A stretch of DNA of 64,000 nt from Oscillospiraceae bacterium (GCA_015068525.1 SVKJ01000002.1:1-64000), one strand, 5' to 3'. Positions 34,173 through 42,990 are shown, counted from the stretch's first letter. A program made the numbers and translations. Notes: generated by a model not told the origin, from the sequence alone.

Positions 34173-35090
34173 CTATTTCATAAGTAATGTCATAACTGCT
34201 TTTTGAACGTGAAGTCTGTTTTCGGCCTCGTCAAATACTCTTGACCATTTTCCGTCAATCACGCCTTCAGACACCTCGTAGCCTCTGTAAGCAGGAAGAC
34301 AATGTAAAAAGATTGCATCATCTTTTGCATAAGACATCAGTTTTTCATTAACTTGGAATCCGTCAAACTTTTTAACCTTTTCTTCTTTTTCGCTTTCCTG
34401 ACCCATACTTACCCATGTATCAGTATAAACGGAATCAGCACCCGATACTGCTTTTTCAGGATCATTTGTAAATTCTAACTGTGCGCCTGTTTTCTTAGCC
34501 ATAGAAAGTGCTGTTTCAACAACTTCAGCGTTACATTCAAAGCCTTTCGGTGTCGCAACTGACATATTCATTCCCGATAAAGCCGCTGCATATAAAAGAG
34601 AATGGGTAACGTTATTTCCGTCTCCGACATAAGTAAGTTTTAACCCTTCAAGTTTCTTCTTTTCTTCATATATTGTAAGAAAATCTGCAAGTGCCTGACA
34701 AGGATGAGTAAGATCAGTAAGACCATTTATAATTGGAATAGTTCCATATTTTGCAAGGTCTTCAACATCTGACTGCTTAAATGTTCTGATCATAATTCCG
34801 TCAATAAATCGTGACATAACATTAGCAGTATCGTATATAGTTTCTCCTCTTCCGAGTTGAATGTCATTAGAACTTAAAAACAGTGCATGACCGCCTAACT
34901 GATACATCCCAACCTCAAAAGAAACTCTTGTTCTTGTGGAAGATTTTGAAAAAATCATACCAAGAGTTTTGCCTTTTAAGTGATGATGCACTATCCCTTT
35001 TTTATTTTCGTCTTTTAACTTAATTGAAAGTTTTAATATATCGTTAAAGTCATCAGTTGTAATATCTTTTAATGTAATTAAATGCTTCAT
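34173..35090 (-). CDS. argF: ornithine carbamoyltransferase ArgF
   Basis: The 305-residue enzyme makes citrulline from ornithine and carbamoyl phosphate. The carbamoyl-phosphate loop SSTRTR, the HPCQALAD motif and the ornithine-site FLHCLPAYRG (OTC type HCLP) are all present. It overlaps argD by one base pair of the stop/start region, so translation is coupled. It is controlled by the ArgR box upstream of argD. Confidence 0.95.
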   Translation of the reverse strand: MKHLITLKDITTDDFNDILKLSIKLKDENKKGIVHHHLKGKTLGMIFSKSSTRTRVSFEVGMYQLGGHALFLSSNDIQLGRGETIYDTANVMSRFIDGIMIRTFKQSDVEDLAKYGTIPIINGLTDLTHPCQALADFLTIYEEKKKLEGLKLTYVGDGNNVTHSLLYAAALSGMNMSVATPKGFECNAEVVETALSMAKKTGAQLEFTNDPEKAVSGADSVYTDTWVSMGQESEKEEKVKKFDGFQVNEKLMSYAKDDAIFLHCLPAYRGYEVSEGVIDGKWSRVFDEAENRLHVQKAVMTLLMK

Positions 35091-36280
35091 TATAGTCCTC
35101 CAAGTATATTTTTAAATACTTTTATAAATAAATCAATGTCTTCTTTTGTAACGATTAAAGGCGGTAACAGTCTTAATACACTGTCCCCTACCGAACCTAC
35201 TAAAATTTTATTATCAAAGAGTTTTTTAAATACTTCTTTTCCACAAGGCTTATCAAATTCAATGCCTATCATAAGCCCTTTTCCTCTGACCTCTTTAATA
35301 ACAGGATATTCTTCTTTTAATTCGTTCAGTTTTTCAAAGAAATATTTTGATGCCTTATTTGAACGATAAAGCACGTAATTTTCCATAAGTTCAGATATAA
35401 CGCAAAGCCCTGCTGCACAAGCAAGAGGATTGCCTCCAAATGTTGTCCCATGGTCGCCAGGCTCAAAAGATGAGAATTTATCTTTTGCAAGAACTGCACC
35501 GATTGGAACTCCTCCGCCTAATCCCTTTGCAAGAGTGATAACATCAGGTTCAACTCCGTATGCCTGATAGCCGAATATTGTTCCAAGCCTTCCGATTCCT
35601 GTCTGCACCTCATCAAATATTAGAATAATTTCCTTTTTGTCACAAATTTCTCTTACCTTTTTAACGTAATCGACATCAAGCGGGTGAACTCCGCTTTCCC
35701 CCTGAATTAACTCTAACATTATAGCGGCTGTATTATCTGTAATTTTAGATTCTAAATCTGAAATATCATTTATATCGGCATATACAAATTTTTCGGTAAG
35801 AGGTGCAAATGGTTTTTGATATTTTTCCTGACCTGTGGCAGAAATTGTAGTAATCGTTCTACCATGGAAAGAATTTTTAAGGGTTATAATTTCGCTCTTT
35901 TGCTCATCCTTTTTATAAAAATACTTTCTTGCAAGTTTAATTGCCCCTTCATTAGCCTCTGCTCCGGAATTACAGAAAAATGCTTTGTCAAAACAAGATG
36001 CTTCACATAGCACCTGTGCCAGTTTTGCCTGATTTTCTATGTAATATAAACTCGATGTGTGAATAACTGCTTTGGCTTGTTTGGAAATAGTTTTAACAAG
36101 AGGTTTATAATTATGACCAAGGGATGAAACTGCAATCCCACCCATAAAATCATAATATTTTTCCCCATCTGTAGAATAAAGGTTGATTCCATTACCCTTT
36201 TCAAACGCAACAGGAAGTCTGTCACCAAAGGTATTCATATAATATTTTTTGTCAAGTGTAATTATATCATCAAGTAACAT
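35090..36280 (-). CDS. argD: acetylornithine aminotransferase ArgD
   Basis: This 396-residue class III PLP aminotransferase converts N-acetylglutamate semialdehyde to acetylornithine. The PLP-lysine motif is TLAKGLGGGVPIGAV, with the cofactor site DEVQTGIGRLG and FFCNSGAEANEGAIKLAR. It is the first gene of argD-argF-GNAT. argB, argC, argG and argH are not in the window. Confidence 0.95.
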   Translation of the reverse strand: MLLDDIITLDKKYYMNTFGDRLPVAFEKGNGINLYSTDGEKYYDFMGGIAVSSLGHNYKPLVKTISKQAKAVIHTSSLYYIENQAKLAQVLCEASCFDKAFFCNSGAEANEGAIKLARKYFYKKDEQKSEIITLKNSFHGRTITTISATGQEKYQKPFAPLTEKFVYADINDISDLESKITDNTAAIMLELIQGESGVHPLDVDYVKKVREICDKKEIILIFDEVQTGIGRLGTIFGYQAYGVEPDVITLAKGLGGGVPIGAVLAKDKFSSFEPGDHGTTFGGNPLACAAGLCVISELMENYVLYRSNKASKYFFEKLNELKEEYPVIKEVRGKGLMIGIEFDKPCGKEVFKKLFDNKILVGSVGDSVLRLLPPLIVTKEDIDLFIKVFKNILGGL

Positions 36281-36319
36281 TTTTAAAGCCTCTTTTCCAT
36301 TTTCAATAAATCATTTATA

Positions 36320-36348
36320 ATTATAAATCACTTTGCATAAAAATTCAA
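36320..36348 (-). promoter_or_regulatory. promoter of the argD operon
   Basis: On the minus strand TTGAAT (36343-36348), a 17-bp spacer and TATAAT (36320-36325). Confidence 0.75.
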
Positions 36349-36349
36349 T
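36332..36349. promoter_or_regulatory. ArgR box overlapping the -35 of argD
   Basis: On the minus strand ATTGAATTTTTATGCAAA matches the ARG-box consensus TGNATWWWWATNCA at every defined position. It overlaps the -35 element, so ArgR with arginine should repress the operon. Confidence 0.75.
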
Positions 36350-36427
36350 ACTTTTTTTAAAAAAAAGAATATTTTTTTTATTTAGAAGAAAAATAAAAAT
36401 GTAAAATATTTAAAAGGGGAGAATAAA

Positions 36428-36586
36428 ATGGGTAAGATATCAAAAAACTCTGAAAGCAGATACTTTAGCGAACTTGACAGTTTGGGAAATAAACTTATAG
36501 ATATTGAGGGCCTGACAAAACGAAAAGATGTATGGACATCTCCCGAAAGCTTAAAAAGAATAGGCGAAAAGGATAATATTCTGTAA
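36428..36586 (+). CDS. small hypothetical protein, 52 residues
   Basis: The frame MGKISKNSESRYFSELDSLG... to ...KRIGEKDNIL is preceded by a good AAGGGGAG ribosome binding site 6 bases from the ATG. It is highly charged, soluble and has no cysteine or membrane segment. It ends 13 bp before a REPIN. I do not recognise the family. The strong ribosome binding site and clean frame support a real gene. Confidence 0.6.
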   Translation: MGKISKNSESRYFSELDSLGNKLIDIEGLTKRKDVWTSPESLKRIGEKDNIL

Positions 36587-36599
36587 ATTTATGCATATA

Positions 36600-36672
36600 A
36601 TGGACGCAAAAGGGACAGACCCCATTCCGTCCATTTTTTGGACGTTTTAGGGTCTGTCCCTTTTGCGTCCAT
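36600..36672. repeat. REPIN palindrome, copy 3
   Basis: Two inverted GGACGCAAAAGGGACAGACC units with an inner CCGTCC/GGACG pair, between the small gene and the nrdR promoter. Confidence 0.85.
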
Positions 36673-36685
36673 TTATAAATAAAAT

Positions 36686-36714
36686 TTGCATTTCGAGGGA
36701 ATTTATGTTATTAT
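36686..36714 (+). promoter_or_regulatory. promoter of nrdR-PHP
   Basis: TTGCAT (36686-36691), a 17-bp spacer and TATTAT (36709-36714). An AAAGAGGTGG ribosome binding site follows. Confidence 0.55.
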
Positions 36715-36735
36715 ATATTTGAAAGAGGTGGTTAT

Positions 36736-37185
36736 ATGAAATGTCCATACTGTGGATATTTTGACTTAAAAGTTATTGAAACAAGAACAGTTGAAGAAAC
36801 AAACTCGATAAGAAGACGTAGGGAATGTTTAGAATGTCAGCAAAGGTTTACAACCTATGAAAGAGTTGAAAATATATCCTTAGTTGTTATAAAGAAAAAT
36901 AAAACCAGAGAAACTTTTGACCGTGAAAAAGTTCTTGCAGGTATTATTACCGCTTGTCAGAAAAGGCCTGTCACTACGGCACAAATGGAAAATATAGTTG
37001 ACGAAATTGAGCAACAGTTATTAAACTCACTTGAGCGTGAGATTCCAAGTTCAAAAATCGGCGAACTGGTTATGCAAAAATTAAAAGATGTTGACGAAGT
37101 CGCTTATGTTCGTTTTGCATCAGTTTACAGACAGTTTAAAGACATAAATACATTTATGTCGGAACTAAAGAAGCTTTTATCATGA
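36736..37185 (+). CDS. nrdR: transcriptional repressor NrdR
   Basis: This 149-residue regulator of ribonucleotide reductase genes senses ATP/dATP. The N-terminal zinc ribbon (CPYCG and CLEC), the RRRRECLECQQRFTTYER segment and the ATP-cone domain (IKKNKTRETFDREKVLAGI) are complete. It overlaps the PHP gene by 4 bp. No nrd operon is in the window. Confidence 0.95.
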   Translation: MKCPYCGYFDLKVIETRTVEETNSIRRRRECLECQQRFTTYERVENISLVVIKKNKTRETFDREKVLAGIITACQKRPVTTAQMENIVDEIEQQLLNSLEREIPSSKIGELVMQKLKDVDEVAYVRFASVYRQFKDINTFMSELKKLLS

Positions 37186-38012
37186 GAAAATATATTGATT
37201 TACATACCCACTCTACAAAATCTGACGGCTCATATACGCCGTCAGAACTTATTTATCACGCCGATAATTTAGGTTTATATGCTGTTGCTCTTACTGACCA
37301 TGATAATATTGATGGTCTTCATGATGCCTATGAAACTGCTAAAAATCTTGAAATAAAGTTCATTCCCGGAATTGAATTAAGTTGCGATTTTGAAAGTGAA
37401 CTTCATATTGTAGGGCTTAATATTGATTATACAAACAAGAATTTAATTTCTGCCTGTGAAAAATTTAAAGATGACAGGAATAAAAGGAATATAAATTCAA
37501 TAAAAAAACTAAATGATATTGGAATTGACATTTCTTTAGAAGAAGCAAAAAAATATTGCCCCGGTGATGCTATGGGGCGGGCGCATATTGCAAAAGTAAT
37601 GGTAGATAAGGGATATGCTTCTGATGTTAAAGATGCCTTTAGAAAATACTTGGGTAAAGGAAAAGTCGGGTATTCAAATGAATATCGCATATCTTATGAA
37701 AATGCAATTTCTTTAATTAAAAACAGTGGTGGAACAGCCATACTTGCTCACTGCCATTATCTTAATATGGATGATGAAACATTTATAAATTTTGTAAAAA
37801 CTTTAAAAGAAGCAGGGCTTGATGGTCTGGAAGGTTACTACACCGAATACAGCAAAGAACAAAGTGACTTTTTTATAGATGTTTCCAAAAAACTTGAATT
37901 AAAAATTTCAGGTGGCTCTGATTTTCATGGAAGTATGAAGCCATTAGTCCATCTTGGTACCGGATTTGGAAATTTAAAAGTAACAAAGGAACTACTTGAA
38001 AATTTGATATAG
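37182..38012 (+). CDS. PHP-domain phosphoesterase
   Basis: The 276-residue protein has the PHP metal motifs HTHSTKSDG, TDHDN, PGIELSC, LAHCH and SDFHG. The pattern is that of the YciV/RNase AM-type phosphoesterases acting on 3',5'-bisphosphonucleotides or RNA 5' ends. It is translationally coupled to nrdR, which suggests nucleotide housekeeping. The exact substrate is inferred from the family only. Confidence 0.85.
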   Translation: MRKYIDLHTHSTKSDGSYTPSELIYHADNLGLYAVALTDHDNIDGLHDAYETAKNLEIKFIPGIELSCDFESELHIVGLNIDYTNKNLISACEKFKDDRNKRNINSIKKLNDIGIDISLEEAKKYCPGDAMGRAHIAKVMVDKGYASDVKDAFRKYLGKGKVGYSNEYRISYENAISLIKNSGGTAILAHCHYLNMDDETFINFVKTLKEAGLDGLEGYYTEYSKEQSDFFIDVSKKLELKISGGSDFHGSMKPLVHLGTGFGNLKVTKELLENLI

Positions 38013-38020
38013 AGAATTTA

Positions 38021-38092
38021 ATGGACGCAAAAGGGACAGACCCCAAAACGTCCGAAAAATGGACGCAATAGGGTCTGTCCCTTTTGCGTCCT
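38021..38092. repeat. REPIN palindrome, copy 4
   Basis: Full double-unit form right after the PHP-gene stop. The last arm ends GCGTCCTTT instead of GCGTCCATT. Confidence 0.85.
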
Positions 38093-38122
38093 TTTAGTTA
38101 ATAAATTATTCATATTTCTTTC

Positions 38123-38151
38123 ATTAAATGAACATAAATATTTTTTATAAT
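38123..38151 (+). promoter_or_regulatory. candidate promoter of the small RNA
   Basis: TATAAT at 38146-38151, with a weak -35 (ATTAAA, 38123-38128) 17 bp upstream. The predicted start at about 38158 coincides with the first base of the RNA's 5' hairpin. Confidence 0.5.
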
Positions 38152-38157
38152 TAAATT

Positions 38158-38337
38158 GTAAAGTACGAAAGATACTTTACAAATCCCCTTTAATAACCCC
38201 TTAAATCCCTTTTCAAGAAATATTTTCTTGAGCATAAGTTGTGATAACTTATGTACTAAAATCGGAATTAATCCCCTCCGGTTTTAGATAATCCCACACA
38301 AGAAAAGGAACCGTTTATTCGGTTCCTTTTTCTTTTT
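38158..38337 (+). ncRNA. candidate C-rich small RNA with four hairpins and a terminator
   Basis: A 180-nt gene-free segment folds into GTAAAGTA/TACTTTAC (38158-38180), TCAAGAAA/TTTCTTGA (38213-38231), CATAAGTT/AACTTATG (38233-38253), CTAAAATCGG/CCGGTTTTAG (38256-38287) and a terminator AAAAGGAACCG/CGGTTCCTTTT with T-run (38303-38337). The single-stranded parts repeat AATCCCC or a close variant five times (about 38182, 38194, 38205, 38270, 38290). C-rich loops that can pair with Shine-Dalgarno sequences are known from Firmicute small RNAs. The identity of this one is unknown to me. Confidence 0.6.
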
Positions 38338-38358
38338 ATGATTTGTATCTTTGTCTTC

Positions 38359-38384
38359 GGGAGGGCATGGAAGCCCTCCCCTAC
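38359..38384. repeat. GGGAGGG-CAYGGARN-CCCTCCC palindrome, copy 3
   Basis: GGGAGGG CATGGAAG CCCTCCC CTAC. It has the same TGTCTTC upstream flank as the copy at 13606. Confidence 0.8.
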
Positions 38385-38410
38385 AATCTAATACAAATAA
38401 TTGCATAAAA

Positions 38411-38445
38411 AAACTCCCGAGAAAATCTCGGGAGTTTTATTTATA
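38411..38445 (-). terminator. terminator of the S-layer gene
   Basis: The 10-bp stem ACTCCCGAGA/TCTCGGGAGT is flanked by T/A-runs on both sides. It lies 40 bp after the S-layer stop. Confidence 0.85.
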
Positions 38446-38475
38446 AGATTTAATTTAATTTTAGTTAAGTTAATC

Positions 38476-41361
38476 TTATCTTCTGTTATCGTTAGCAGCG
38501 TCGATGATTACGCAAACTTTGCTGTCTTTATCGAAGCAGTAGATGATAACGATATCGTCGTTACCTGTTTCGTCTCCAGCGTTGTTATTCCATGTAGCAT
38601 TCTTAACTGTTTCAGCGTCAGAAATTGAATAGTTGTTAGCGTAAACTCTGCCGTTAGCAAGTTTAACTGTTGGAGCACCTGGTTTGAATGAAACTTTGTC
38701 TTCGGTATTTACATAAGTACCGTCATTGTCATCATCAAAGTAGATTGCGCCAGATTCGTATTTAGCAACGTAACCAGATTTCAAGTAACCTTCATCTTCA
38801 TCTCTGTAGTCGTCAGCCCATTCGTCCTGAGTTCCGCCAGCGATAGCAGCAACTTCAGAAGCTGTAGCGATAATTCTTACTGCAGGAGCAAAGTCACCTT
38901 CAGAGTATTGGATGATAGCACCAACATTGATATCTGCAAGACTTACATTATCAGGAGTCTGAGCTTTTTCAGTTTCAGCATCATAGTAGTTTGTATCAGC
39001 ATCAACATTGAATGATACTAATTTACCATCTACATAACCTCTGATTATGCTGTATGGGTCGCCGTCTTCTGTTTCACCGGTAGATGGAGCAGCAGAAACA
39101 ACCATTACAGAAGAAGTAGGTTCAACTTTAGCTTTTGCATCAAATACAACGATAAATGCAACTTCATCATATTCATTGATAACATACTGAACATCATACT
39201 GTTCTTCGTCAGCAAAGATAGCTTTTGAAGAAATAGAGAATGCATCTTTATCTTTTACAAGAGATGTATTTGTGTTAGCAACAATTGTTGTTTCGTCTTC
39301 AATATAGTATCCACCTAAAGTATCATCTGTAGCATCAAATTTCAAGTTGTTCTGTATAGAACTTACAGCTGAGTATTCGCTAGTTGTAGCTGTAGCGATG
39401 TTAGCAGCAGTTGTAATTGAAGTAATTTCGCTTGCAGAGTTTGTAGTGTACATTACAAGACCAATAGTATTATTTAAAGTTGGAGTTACTTGTTGCTGAT
39501 TAATAGTAACAGCAGGACCTGTAATAGAAGTTACAGTACCATTTTGTGCTTTATTTACTGTCAAGTTTGCTTTCTGAGTTCCAACACCATCAAATTCAGT
39601 GTTTTTAGCGAAAGCATAGTTTTCAAATTTACCATCTTTTGTATAGATAGTCGCTTTTGCTTCTGTGTCAGCACCGTTTGTATCTTCATAGATAGCATAT
39701 AATAAACCAAATGTTCTTGAAGAAGCATCTAATTCTTTGTCTAAGATTACACCAACGATATCAACATAGAAGATACCTTTGTCGCCTGCATCAACTTTGC
39801 CGTAAGTATCTTTGTATTCTGTGCCGTTGATCCATGCTTTACCATTAGATGTTTCAGAAACAGAACCTTCAATTTTGCCATCGGAAATGATGTATTCATA
39901 GAAATAATTTCCTTGATTATCATCAGATACAAATGTGTTTATAATATCACCTTTTTTGATGTCAGCAAAACTTAATTCTTTGCCATTAACATCTGTAAGT
40001 GTATATGTCTGAGTTTCCATTTCTTTATCAAAGTCGTATGTGTAACCTTGATTTGTACCAATTCTCATTGAAGAATCATAGATGTCTTCAACAATACCTG
40101 ACTGTAATTTAGAATAGATAATAACGTCATACTGAGAGTCACCAGTATTTTCGATAAGTGTCATTGTAGGGATTGCGCCATCATCATAATCATTATCTAT
40201 ATCAGAAGAAGAGTTTACAGTATAATATGTGTTATTGTTACAGTAAACTTTAACATCTGAAGATAATTTAACTTCAGTAGCTTTACCTGTTTCTTCAGAA
40301 GAAGTAGCGTAGTAAGTTAATTTACCTTTAACTTCTTCATTTACATTTGTAGTCTGTGTGTTGTCTGGAACATACCAAGTAACTGCTCCGTCTTTCATCT
40401 GAGTACCTGTTATTTCAAGTGTTTCATTTTTTCCAACTTTTGGAACAACTGCTAAAACAACTTCATCGTCTTCATTATAGTCAACGAAAGCGGTTACTTT
40501 ATAACCTCTAGGAATTGAAAGACCTTCAACAGCATCATAAGTTCCGCCCATTAAGTAGTTACCTGTATAAGTAACATTATTAGCAGTAAATGATGTGTAG
40601 AACATATCATATTCAGAAGCTAATGCAGCTGTACCAAGTGTAACTTTAGCAGCGTCTTCTGCAGCAAAACTTACAGGATCAACTGTTGTGTCAACTTTAG
40701 CAACTTTTAGGTAGTCAGATAATAAAGTTTTGTTAACTTGTTCAAAGTTCTTATCTGTACCGAAGCCTGTTTGTTCCATTAATTTGTCATCTAATGCGTT
40801 GTAAGCAAGTCTTGCAACGATAGCTCTTGTAGCTTTGTCGCCGATTTTACCGTTAGCACCTACTGTCATGCCAAGAGTATTAGCCTGAGCCATGTAAGAT
40901 GTTGGGTAAGCATCTTTAACTTCAGCAAACATTGGAGCGTAACCTAAAGCACATACTAACATTTTAATAGCCTGTTCGTAAGTAACTTCATCGTCTGGAC
41001 CAAATGTGCCGTCGCCATAACCTAAGATGATTTCTTTCTGGTTAGCGATTTTAACGTATCCAGCTGCCCAGTGAGAAGCAGGAACGTCTGTGAAGTTTGT
41101 AGCTGTAGCAGCACCTGCAGCAGCATCTTCCATACCTAACATTCTAACTACAACAGCAGCGAATTCTGCTCTTGTGATAGTTTTGTCAGGGCCGAATGAA
41201 CCGTCTTCATAACCTTTTAATAGGCCAAGAGCGGACATAACTGTTACAGCTTCATTGTAGCTTGCATCAGCAGCAACATCAGTAAAAGCTGCAAAGCTTA
41301 CTGTGCTAAGTGCCATAGCAAGAACGATAACTAAAGCTGCAATTTTCTTTAAGTTTTTCAT
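38476..41361 (-). CDS. S-layer protein with three N-terminal SLH domains
   Basis: The 961-residue secreted protein has a signal peptide (about 1-24, LVIVLAMALSTVSFA) and three SLH domains: about 25-70 (FTDVAADASYNEAV), 90-135 (FTDVPASHWAAGYVKIA) and 150-200 (DKATRAIVARLAYNAL). These anchor it to pyruvylated wall polymer. The rest is an acidic, Thr/Asp-rich beta-type region without named domains. It has a consensus promoter, a 69-nt leader and a GGGAGG ribosome binding site, as expected for a very abundant protein. Repeated alanines and synonymous GCA/GCT choices differ from neighbouring genes, consistent with high expression. It is probably the main S-layer protein. Confidence 0.88.
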   Translation of the reverse strand: MKNLKKIAALVIVLAMALSTVSFAAFTDVAADASYNEAVTVMSALGLLKGYEDGSFGPDKTITRAEFAAVVVRMLGMEDAAAGAATATNFTDVPASHWAAGYVKIANQKEIILGYGDGTFGPDDEVTYEQAIKMLVCALGYAPMFAEVKDAYPTSYMAQANTLGMTVGANGKIGDKATRAIVARLAYNALDDKLMEQTGFGTDKNFEQVNKTLLSDYLKVAKVDTTVDPVSFAAEDAAKVTLGTAALASEYDMFYTSFTANNVTYTGNYLMGGTYDAVEGLSIPRGYKVTAFVDYNEDDEVVLAVVPKVGKNETLEITGTQMKDGAVTWYVPDNTQTTNVNEEVKGKLTYYATSSEETGKATEVKLSSDVKVYCNNNTYYTVNSSSDIDNDYDDGAIPTMTLIENTGDSQYDVIIYSKLQSGIVEDIYDSSMRIGTNQGYTYDFDKEMETQTYTLTDVNGKELSFADIKKGDIINTFVSDDNQGNYFYEYIISDGKIEGSVSETSNGKAWINGTEYKDTYGKVDAGDKGIFYVDIVGVILDKELDASSRTFGLLYAIYEDTNGADTEAKATIYTKDGKFENYAFAKNTEFDGVGTQKANLTVNKAQNGTVTSITGPAVTINQQQVTPTLNNTIGLVMYTTNSASEITSITTAANIATATTSEYSAVSSIQNNLKFDATDDTLGGYYIEDETTIVANTNTSLVKDKDAFSISSKAIFADEEQYDVQYVINEYDEVAFIVVFDAKAKVEPTSSVMVVSAAPSTGETEDGDPYSIIRGYVDGKLVSFNVDADTNYYDAETEKAQTPDNVSLADINVGAIIQYSEGDFAPAVRIIATASEVAAIAGGTQDEWADDYRDEDEGYLKSGYVAKYESGAIYFDDDNDGTYVNTEDKVSFKPGAPTVKLANGRVYANNYSISDAETVKNATWNNNAGDETGNDDIVIIYCFDKDSKVCVIIDAANDNRR

Positions 41362-41436
41362 TTGAGTTTCCTCCCTTTATAAAAATTTTTTATTTTTTTG
41401 AAAGTTAAGACAGTATACCTTACTTTCGTTGTACTC

Positions 41437-41465
41437 ATTCTACCAAACTTTTTTTTACGTGTCAA
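41437..41465 (-). promoter_or_regulatory. promoter of the S-layer gene
   Basis: On the minus strand TTGACA (41460-41465), a 17-bp spacer and TAGAAT (41437-41442). The leader is about 69 nt. Confidence 0.75.
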
Positions 41466-41540
41466 TGGTTGTAACATATTTGTAATGATACTGTATTTGT
41501 TTTGATATTTTAATAGTTTTTCGTAATATTTTGGCAATAA

Positions 41541-42839
41541 CTATATTTTTATTTCTATTAAAACGAAGCTGGCTTTATTATCTTTTTCAACTTCCATATT
41601 ATGTTTATCTCCATATGGCAGGTAGAAAAGCGTGTCGCTGCCGAGATAAATGTTTCTTTTCCCGAAGTTCATTTTGCATTTATTATCATCAAATGTATAC
41701 ATAAGCTGATAAGTGCCGGGATGGGTATGAGGCTCTTCTTTTTCATATTCATCAAGTTCAACCTTATTTATTACAGGTTCTGATTTTGGATTTTTAACAT
41801 TTATTTCGACTAATGTTGTATCTGCTTCTGCGTTAAGTATATACTGTTGACCGGGCAAAAATGTGCATATTTCTTTTTTACCAATTGTGTTTTCGCCATA
41901 TTTTACAGCACCGTTTGCTACTATAATAATTTTATAATACGCATCCTGCCCGTCACTTTCAATAAATTCGCCTTCTTCAAGATGATGGAAGAAGCTTTTG
42001 GTATTCGGGACAACGCCTTTTAACACTTCGCCATCCATATCAAACGATGTTGCAAGGTCGAAAAAAGATTTTTCAACATAGAAATGCAAAAACCACGCTT
42101 TTGAAAAGGCAATATTGAATGCATCGCCTGTATCATCAAGAAGGACTGAATACACTTCTAAAAGCCTTTCAAAATAGAATATTGTGAGCACTGTAAAAAT
42201 CAAAACGGAAAGGGCTATTGCTACAATATGCAAACTGATTGCAGATAAATACGGATTATTCTGAAAGGTTTGATAAACTCCTAAGTACACCATTCCTGCT
42301 GTTATAAAGGAATGTATCAGATAGTATATCGTTTCTCCGCTGAAAATGTTGCCTTTATAAAACTTACGTCTTTTATATTTCTTTTTATCAAAATCAACGT
42401 ATTTTTCGCCTTTTTTATAAATACATCTATAGTAAACTGCCTGAATTGTTCTTTTGTCAAGTGAGCCTTCTTTAAAACTCATAAGATTAGTAATAGTCTG
42501 ACAGCAGAGCCAGTAGGATTCCTTATATATACGGTATCTTTCAATGATAAGCGCAAACATCCAGCCGATTATGGCAAGGGCAAAAAATATAATACCTTTT
42601 GCAACATCGGTTATGCCCGCAGTTGACAAAGCAAAGGGAACCAAAAAGGAAAACATTGCAAGGTACAAGGTAAATACCTGATCTCTTTTCGCCTGTTGCA
42701 AAGTCATCTCTTCAACACATCTGTCGTATAAATTAGATAGTTCATAACTCGGATTTTCTGACAATTTGTCGTTAGAAAAATATTTGTATTTGAAATCTTT
42801 TGAGTTCTCATCCCTCTTGCTTTTAATAAATGGCCACAT
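41541..42839 (-). CDS. membrane protein with C-terminal cupin-like domain (unknown function)
   Basis: The 432-residue protein has a soluble N-terminus, four membrane helices in two pairs (about 58-98 and 180-225) and cytosolic linkers. Two cupin-like beta segments form the C-terminal half (GAVKYGENTIGKKEICTFLPGQQYIL, and EPHTHPGTYQLMYTF with the metal-type His pair HTH). I do not recognise the family. A ligand-sensing role for the cupin part is possible. The ATG at 42839 (GGGGG ribosome binding site) is preferred over the upstream in-frame ATG at 42881. A REPIN lies 79 bp upstream. Confidence 0.6.
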   Translation of the reverse strand: MWPFIKSKRDENSKDFKYKYFSNDKLSENPSYELSNLYDRCVEEMTLQQAKRDQVFTLYLAMFSFLVPFALSTAGITDVAKGIIFFALAIIGWMFALIIERYRIYKESYWLCCQTITNLMSFKEGSLDKRTIQAVYYRCIYKKGEKYVDFDKKKYKRRKFYKGNIFSGETIYYLIHSFITAGMVYLGVYQTFQNNPYLSAISLHIVAIALSVLIFTVLTIFYFERLLEVYSVLLDDTGDAFNIAFSKAWFLHFYVEKSFFDLATSFDMDGEVLKGVVPNTKSFFHHLEEGEFIESDGQDAYYKIIIVANGAVKYGENTIGKKEICTFLPGQQYILNAEADTTLVEINVKNPKSEPVINKVELDEYEKEEPHTHPGTYQLMYTFDDNKCKMNFGKRNIYLGSDTLFYLPYGDKHNMEVEKDNKASFVLIEIKI

Positions 42840-42918
42840 TGTAATAACCCCCTTTTTTATATCAAGTATATAATACCACAAAAAATGACATTTTTCAATG
42901 TTAATTTATTAACACAAG

Positions 42919-42990
42919 TGGACGCAAAAGGGACAGACACCAAAACGTCCGAAAAATGGACGCAAAAGGGTCTGTCCCTTTTGCGTCCAT
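42919..42990. repeat. REPIN palindrome, copy 5, abutting the RAYT stop codon
   Basis: Double-unit form (TGGACGCAAAAGGGACAGAC...TCTGTCCCTTTTGCGTCCA). Its last base is the first base of the RAYT stop triplet on the plus strand. Confidence 0.88.

Noticed and set aside
38158..38337. 6S RNA or a known riboswitch
   Set aside because: 6S RNA is one long bulged rod, whereas this segment has four separate stems. No riboswitch consensus was recognised and no gene in the same direction follows.
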